17,032 nt of DNA from Citrobacter freundii (lineage in GTDB: Bacteria; Bacteroidota; Bacteroidia; Chitinophagales; Chitinophagaceae), in assembly GCA_003243445.1 (NCBI GenBank), contig QFQQ01000102.1, positions 1 through 17,032 on the forward strand, written 5' to 3'. The notes beneath the pieces are model-generated. The model searched no databases. It saw only the letters and a program-made list of their open reading frames with translations, and was not told where the DNA came from. How positions within the stretch are numbered: the first letter of the stretch is position 1; each line of letters opens with the position of its first letter. The translations under genes were made by a program, and so were the position numbers. Below are positions 14,074 through 17,032 of the stretch, piece after piece.

Positions 14074-16038
14074 TTACTTCGTCCAGGTATTGTTTGCACT
14101 GTTTGCATCCGGTAATACTTTATCCGGATCGATCACCACTTTTGTAACTTCTTCTTCCGTTGGCAACAATGCTTTCCAGCTGATATTATTCTGCCAGATC
14201 TCAACCGGTAATTTCTTACGGGCTGTTTTGCCGCTTGCTGTAGTGTATTCGATCGTTACAGGCATCGCCATTTTTTCAAGGTTGTCGATCGTTACGAGCG
14301 CACCTTTTTTAGCGTCGCCGTCTACGTATTCTACTTTGCTTACAGCCTGGTCAAGCGAGTAGGTTTCAATGAACACCGCTTTCCAGAACCATGCGAGATC
14401 TTCACCAGCAGAGTTTTCAATGCTGCGGAAGAAATCCCATGGCGTCGGGTGTTTGTATGACCAGTCGCGGATGTATTTGCGGAATGCATAATCAAAACGC
14501 TCAGGTCCGAGCACTTCATCACGCAATAAGCCCAATGCAAAGCCAGGTTTGCTGTAAAGGAGATTGCCGATGTTTCTTTCAAGCATACCATCCGGTGTAT
14601 TTAATATAGACTCGATATTGCTGCTGAACAAACGGCTGCCATGCGCACTTCTTTTGGGTGATGCATATTCGCCTTTGTTGAAATCATCTTCAGCAATACC
14701 ATTGATGAATGTGTTGAACCCTTCATCCATCCATCCATATCTTCTTTCATTGCTTCCTACGATCATCGGGAACCATGTATGGCCAAACTCGTGATCGGTT
14801 ACACCCCAGAGGCCAGCCGTTTTTGCACGATAGCTACAGAAAACGATACCGGGATATTCCATACCCCCGATATTGGTCGCCACATTCACCGCACAAGGGT
14901 AAGGGAAAGGAAACCAGCGTTTGGAGTAATTCTCGATAGAGCCTTTGGTATATTCAGTTGCGCGGCCCCATGCATTCTTACCGTTTGATTCGATCGGATA
15001 AGCAGAGATCGCCAATCCTTTCTTACCGTCAGGAAGATTCATTTTTGCTGCATCAAGAATAAATGATTTGGAAGATGCCCATGCAAAATCGCGTGAGTTG
15101 GTGATCTTGTATTTCCAGGTCAGTGTAGGCTTTGAAGGTCTTGACGAAGGATCAGTTACTTCAGTGCTGTCACGGATCATCACTGTTTCGTCGCTGAGTT
15201 TTGCTTTGTTGTATTGCTGCAATTGTTTTGCAGTGAATACATCCTGAGGGTTCAGCAGTTCGCCGGAAGCCACCACGATATGGCTTGCAGGTGCGGTGAT
15301 GTTCACATCAAAATCTCCGTATTCGAGATAGAACTCGCTGGCGCCGAGATAAGGATCCGTATTCCATCCGCGTACATCATCAAATACGCAGAGGCGTGGA
15401 TACCATTGTGCGATCGCATAGATATCGCCATTCTTTGTTGGCTGAATACCGGTACGGTCGGCACCATATTGAGGAACGGTGTAAGAATATTCGATCTTCA
15501 GCTTCAGTGTACCACCTTTTGCTGCGATCGCGTTGGCCAGTTTCACCTGCATTCTTGTATCAGTTACGAGATAGTCGGCCTTTGCAGCAGTAGTACCATT
15601 GATCACTTCAACAGATTTGATCTTATAGCCACCATCGAAAGAGCTTTTTGCATCACCATAGCGGCTGCGTCCGGTCGCCGGCATTTTTGCCTGGCCGCGG
15701 GAGTCTTTGGTGTAAAGGTTCTCGTCGAGCTGCAGCCAGATATAAGGAAGTTTCAGCGGGCTGTTATTCTTATAAGAAATGGTCACGGTAGCAGTCACCT
15801 GGCTTTTTGTATCATCCAGGCTGGCATTGATCTGATAGTCTGCTTTGTTCTGCCAGTAAGCAGGGCCGGGTTCGCCGGTAGCGGCGCGGTATTCGTTGCC
15901 ATTCTGCGTGTAGAAGAGGGGAGAGAATAAGGCATGGGGATCATACTTGGATTGGGTAGAGGTCGCGGGTTGCTGTGCGTTCAGCGAACCAACCGCCAGC
16001 AATGTTCCCATGGCCCATGCGAGCCTTGTTTTGATCAT
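14074..16038 (-). CDS. Exported M1-family zinc metallopeptidase (aminopeptidase N-like)
   Basis: This 654-residue enzyme is predicted to remove N-terminal residues from peptides outside the cytoplasm. A signal peptide covers about residues 1-21 (MIKTRLAWAMGTLLAVGSLNA). The N-terminal beta domain (about 50-300) is of M1 type (NASLDDTKSQVTATVTISYK, LPYIWLQLDENLY). The substrate-binding exopeptidase motif appears as GGMEYPG at 391-397, replacing the classical GAMEN. The zinc site is H416-E-F-G-H420 followed by E439, that is HExxH with exactly 18 residues before the second glutamate (WMDEGFNTF). The transition-state tyrosine is probably in NLLYSKPGFAL. The protein is shorter than E. coli PepN and lacks its long C-terminal helical domain, as in many secreted Bacteroidota M1 proteins. 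No T9SS domain is visible, so a periplasmic location is likely. A clear terminator follows. The family call is very secure; substrate preference is unknown. Confidence 0.95.
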   Translation of the reverse strand: MIKTRLAWAMGTLLAVGSLNAQQPATSTQSKYDPHALFSPLFYTQNGNEYRAATGEPGPAYWQNKADYQINASLDDTKSQVTATVTISYKNNSPLKLPYIWLQLDENLYTKDSRGQAKMPATGRSRYGDAKSSFDGGYKIKSVEVINGTTAAKADYLVTDTRMQVKLANAIAAKGGTLKLKIEYSYTVPQYGADRTGIQPTKNGDIYAIAQWYPRLCVFDDVRGWNTDPYLGASEFYLEYGDFDVNITAPASHIVVASGELLNPQDVFTAKQLQQYNKAKLSDETVMIRDSTEVTDPSSRPSKPTLTWKYKITNSRDFAWASSKSFILDAAKMNLPDGKKGLAISAYPIESNGKNAWGRATEYTKGSIENYSKRWFPFPYPCAVNVATNIGGMEYPGIVFCSYRAKTAGLWGVTDHEFGHTWFPMIVGSNERRYGWMDEGFNTFINGIAEDDFNKGEYASPKRSAHGSRLFSSNIESILNTPDGMLERNIGNLLYSKPGFALGLLRDEVLGPERFDYAFRKYIRDWSYKHPTPWDFFRSIENSAGEDLAWFWKAVFIETYSLDQAVSKVEYVDGDAKKGALVTIDNLEKMAMPVTIEYTTASGKTARKKLPVEIWQNNISWKALLPTEEEVTKVVIDPDKVLPDANSANNTWTK

Positions 16039-16382
16039 GTTGATTGAGTTGTTTTTAAACGTGGAAGCTACTTTCCACGGGTGAATAAGAGGGGTTGAAA
16101 ATAAATAAAAACGGCGATCCGGACGGGGATTTATTGGATTTTTTGGATTAACGGAAAGGGCCGTTAACGTTTGATTAATCGTTGTTTGACGGAGAAGACC
16201 AGTTTTCTTTTGTTGGAAATTCTCAGGCTTACGGGATTTTCATTAGATGGTGTGTATGGATTTTTGGGAGAATAGGCAGTGAAGAGTATTGTCATGAGTC
16301 GATCAAATACGCGCTAAAATTGGTTTAATCCAACAAATTCTATAAATCCACTTCGTATATTGTCAGTCTAAACCAAACGACT
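16039..16382. promoter_or_regulatory. Divergent promoter region between peptidase and ferritin genes
   Basis: This 344-bp AT-rich spacer must contain promoters for both divergent genes. Two hairpins are seen: CGTGGAA with TTCCACG at 16060-16079, lying in the expected 5' leader of the peptidase mRNA 22 bases from its ATG, and TTAACGG with CCGTTAA around AAAGGG at 16148-16167. TTGGATT occurs twice in a row with a short gap at about 16133-16150. No convincing full TTTG/TAnnTTTG promoter was found on either strand; TATATTG at 16356-16362 is the nearest -7-like match for the ferritin gene. No Fur-like box was recognised with confidence. Confidence 0.45.
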
Positions 16383-16904
16383 ATGTTATCTAAAGCCATT
16401 CAGGATGCGTTAAACAAGCAAGTACAGATGGAAGCCGAGTCTTCACAGGCCTACCTGGCCATGGCTTCCTGGGCCGAGATACAACCGGGCCTTGAAGGGG
16501 TGACAGAGTTTTTCTATAAACAATCAGATGAGGAGCGTGTGCATGAATTGAAGCTGATCCGTTTTATCAATGAAAGAGGCGGATTTGCGGCAATACCGCC
16601 GTTGCCGCAACCGATGATCACATTTCAATCGCTGCGCAGGGTGTTTGAAGAGTTTTTAAAGCATGAACTGCAGGTAAGCAATAGCATTAATGATCTTGTG
16701 CATTTATCACTGCAGGAAAAAGATTATGCCACGCATAATTTTTTACAATGGTATGTGAATGAGCAGATCGAAGAAGAAAGAACGGCAAGGGTATTGAATG
16801 ATAAACTGGAGCTGATCGGTGATGATAAGAGTGGTCTGTATTTGTTTGACAGGGATATTTTGAATTACCGCGGACCTGCTGGTGGTGGTAAAGGGAAACA
16901 TTGA
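16383..16904 (+). CDS. ftnA: Bacterial non-haem ferritin (iron storage)
   Basis: This 173-residue cytoplasmic four-helix-bundle protein should assemble into a 24-subunit shell that oxidises Fe(II) and stores Fe(III). The ferroxidase ligands are present: E17 (in QMEAESSQAY), E50/E51 and H54 (SDEERVHELK), E95 (KHELQVSNSIN), E127/Q128 and E131 (YVNEQIEEE). These match E. coli FtnA positions E17, E49/E50, H53, E94, E126/Q127 and E130 with a one-residue shift. The haem-binding methionine of bacterioferritin has no equivalent context, so FtnA type is preferred. The C-terminal tail is glycine- and lysine-rich (GPAGGGKGKH), and its role is unclear. The gene stands alone on the plus strand, divergent from the peptidase gene. 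Iron regulation is expected from the family but no Fur site is claimed. The gene symbol is by family similarity. Confidence 0.93.
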   Translation: MLSKAIQDALNKQVQMEAESSQAYLAMASWAEIQPGLEGVTEFFYKQSDEERVHELKLIRFINERGGFAAIPPLPQPMITFQSLRRVFEEFLKHELQVSNSINDLVHLSLQEKDYATHNFLQWYVNEQIEEERTARVLNDKLELIGDDKSGLYLFDRDILNYRGPAGGGKGKH

Positions 16905-16960
16905 GGGCCCCCTCTAAATCTTTCCCCAAGGGCTAGTAGTTACCCAAATTTTAGGACTTG

Positions 16961-16994
16961 CGTAAGGTTCCCGCTGATTTCGCAGATTTTACGC
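16961..16994. repeat. Second copy of the AAATCTGCG dispersed repeat, cut by window end
   Basis: Positions 16961-16988 are the reverse complement of 106-133 with 26 of 28 bases identical, giving CGTAAGGTTCCCGCTGATTT followed by CGCAGATT. TTTACGC follows directly. Only one arm of the presumed inverted repeat is inside the window; the partner would lie beyond 17032. The two copies lie in opposite orientation at the two ends of the window. Confidence 0.7.
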
Positions 16995-17032
16995 TTACTG
17001 CTGTTGAAGCGTCCTGAAGGAATTGAATATTT

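Noticed and set aside
15214..15930. Plus-strand open frame of 238 codons opposite the peptidase gene
   Set aside because: It is antisense to a securely identified M1 peptidase, with a Cys/Ile/Arg-rich composition typical of a shadow frame and no recognisable domain.

Overview
The window looks like a chromosomal segment of a member of the Bacteroidota, most likely a Chitinophagaceae-like organism. The grounds are a very large surface protein ending in a type B gliding/T9SS sorting domain, a TAnnTTTG-type promoter element, the general lack of Shine-Dalgarno sequences before starts, many signal peptides ending in A-Q, and WG-repeat and PKD/Ig-like architectures typical of that phylum. The taxonomic call is inference from gene content; no marker gene such as rRNA is present.

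Layout. Positions 1-398 are non-coding, with a dispersed repeat and then a 34-bp palindromic operator overlapping a promoter. Positions 399-5236 form a four-gene tripartite drug-efflux locus: a TetR regulator, a TolC-type outer membrane channel (overlapping the regulator by 11 bp), an EmrA/HlyD-type periplasmic adaptor, and an EmrB/QacA-type 14-helix MFS pump. The palindrome suggests that the regulator represses itself and the pump genes. Positions 5638-7317 encode an exported WG-repeat protein of about 15 repeats. Positions 7660-13257 encode an 1865-residue secreted or cell-surface adhesin-like protein: PKD domains, then Ig-like domains including a 257-residue block duplicated at exactly equal length, then a C-terminal T9SS type B domain. 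On the minus strand, 14074-16038 encodes an exported M1-family zinc aminopeptidase with a clear intrinsic terminator at its 3' end. Positions 16383-16904 encode a bacterial ferritin with all ferroxidase ligands present.

The most unusual content is between the genes. The spacers hold at least five families of imperfect to perfect inverted repeats. In four of these the arms are themselves built from short tandem units of 7-9 bp (GTTTAAR, TTCCCGYC, GATGRCY, AAATCTGCG). Three families occur twice in the window. The 816-bp convergent spacer at 13258-14073 is a patchwork of such elements and contains a perfect 58-bp inverted repeat enclosing a second 16-bp hairpin. I see no evidence of a CRISPR array, transposase, tRNA, rRNA, phage gene or recognisable defence system. 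The protein-coding genes belong to known families, and the novelty, if any, lies in the repeat elements.
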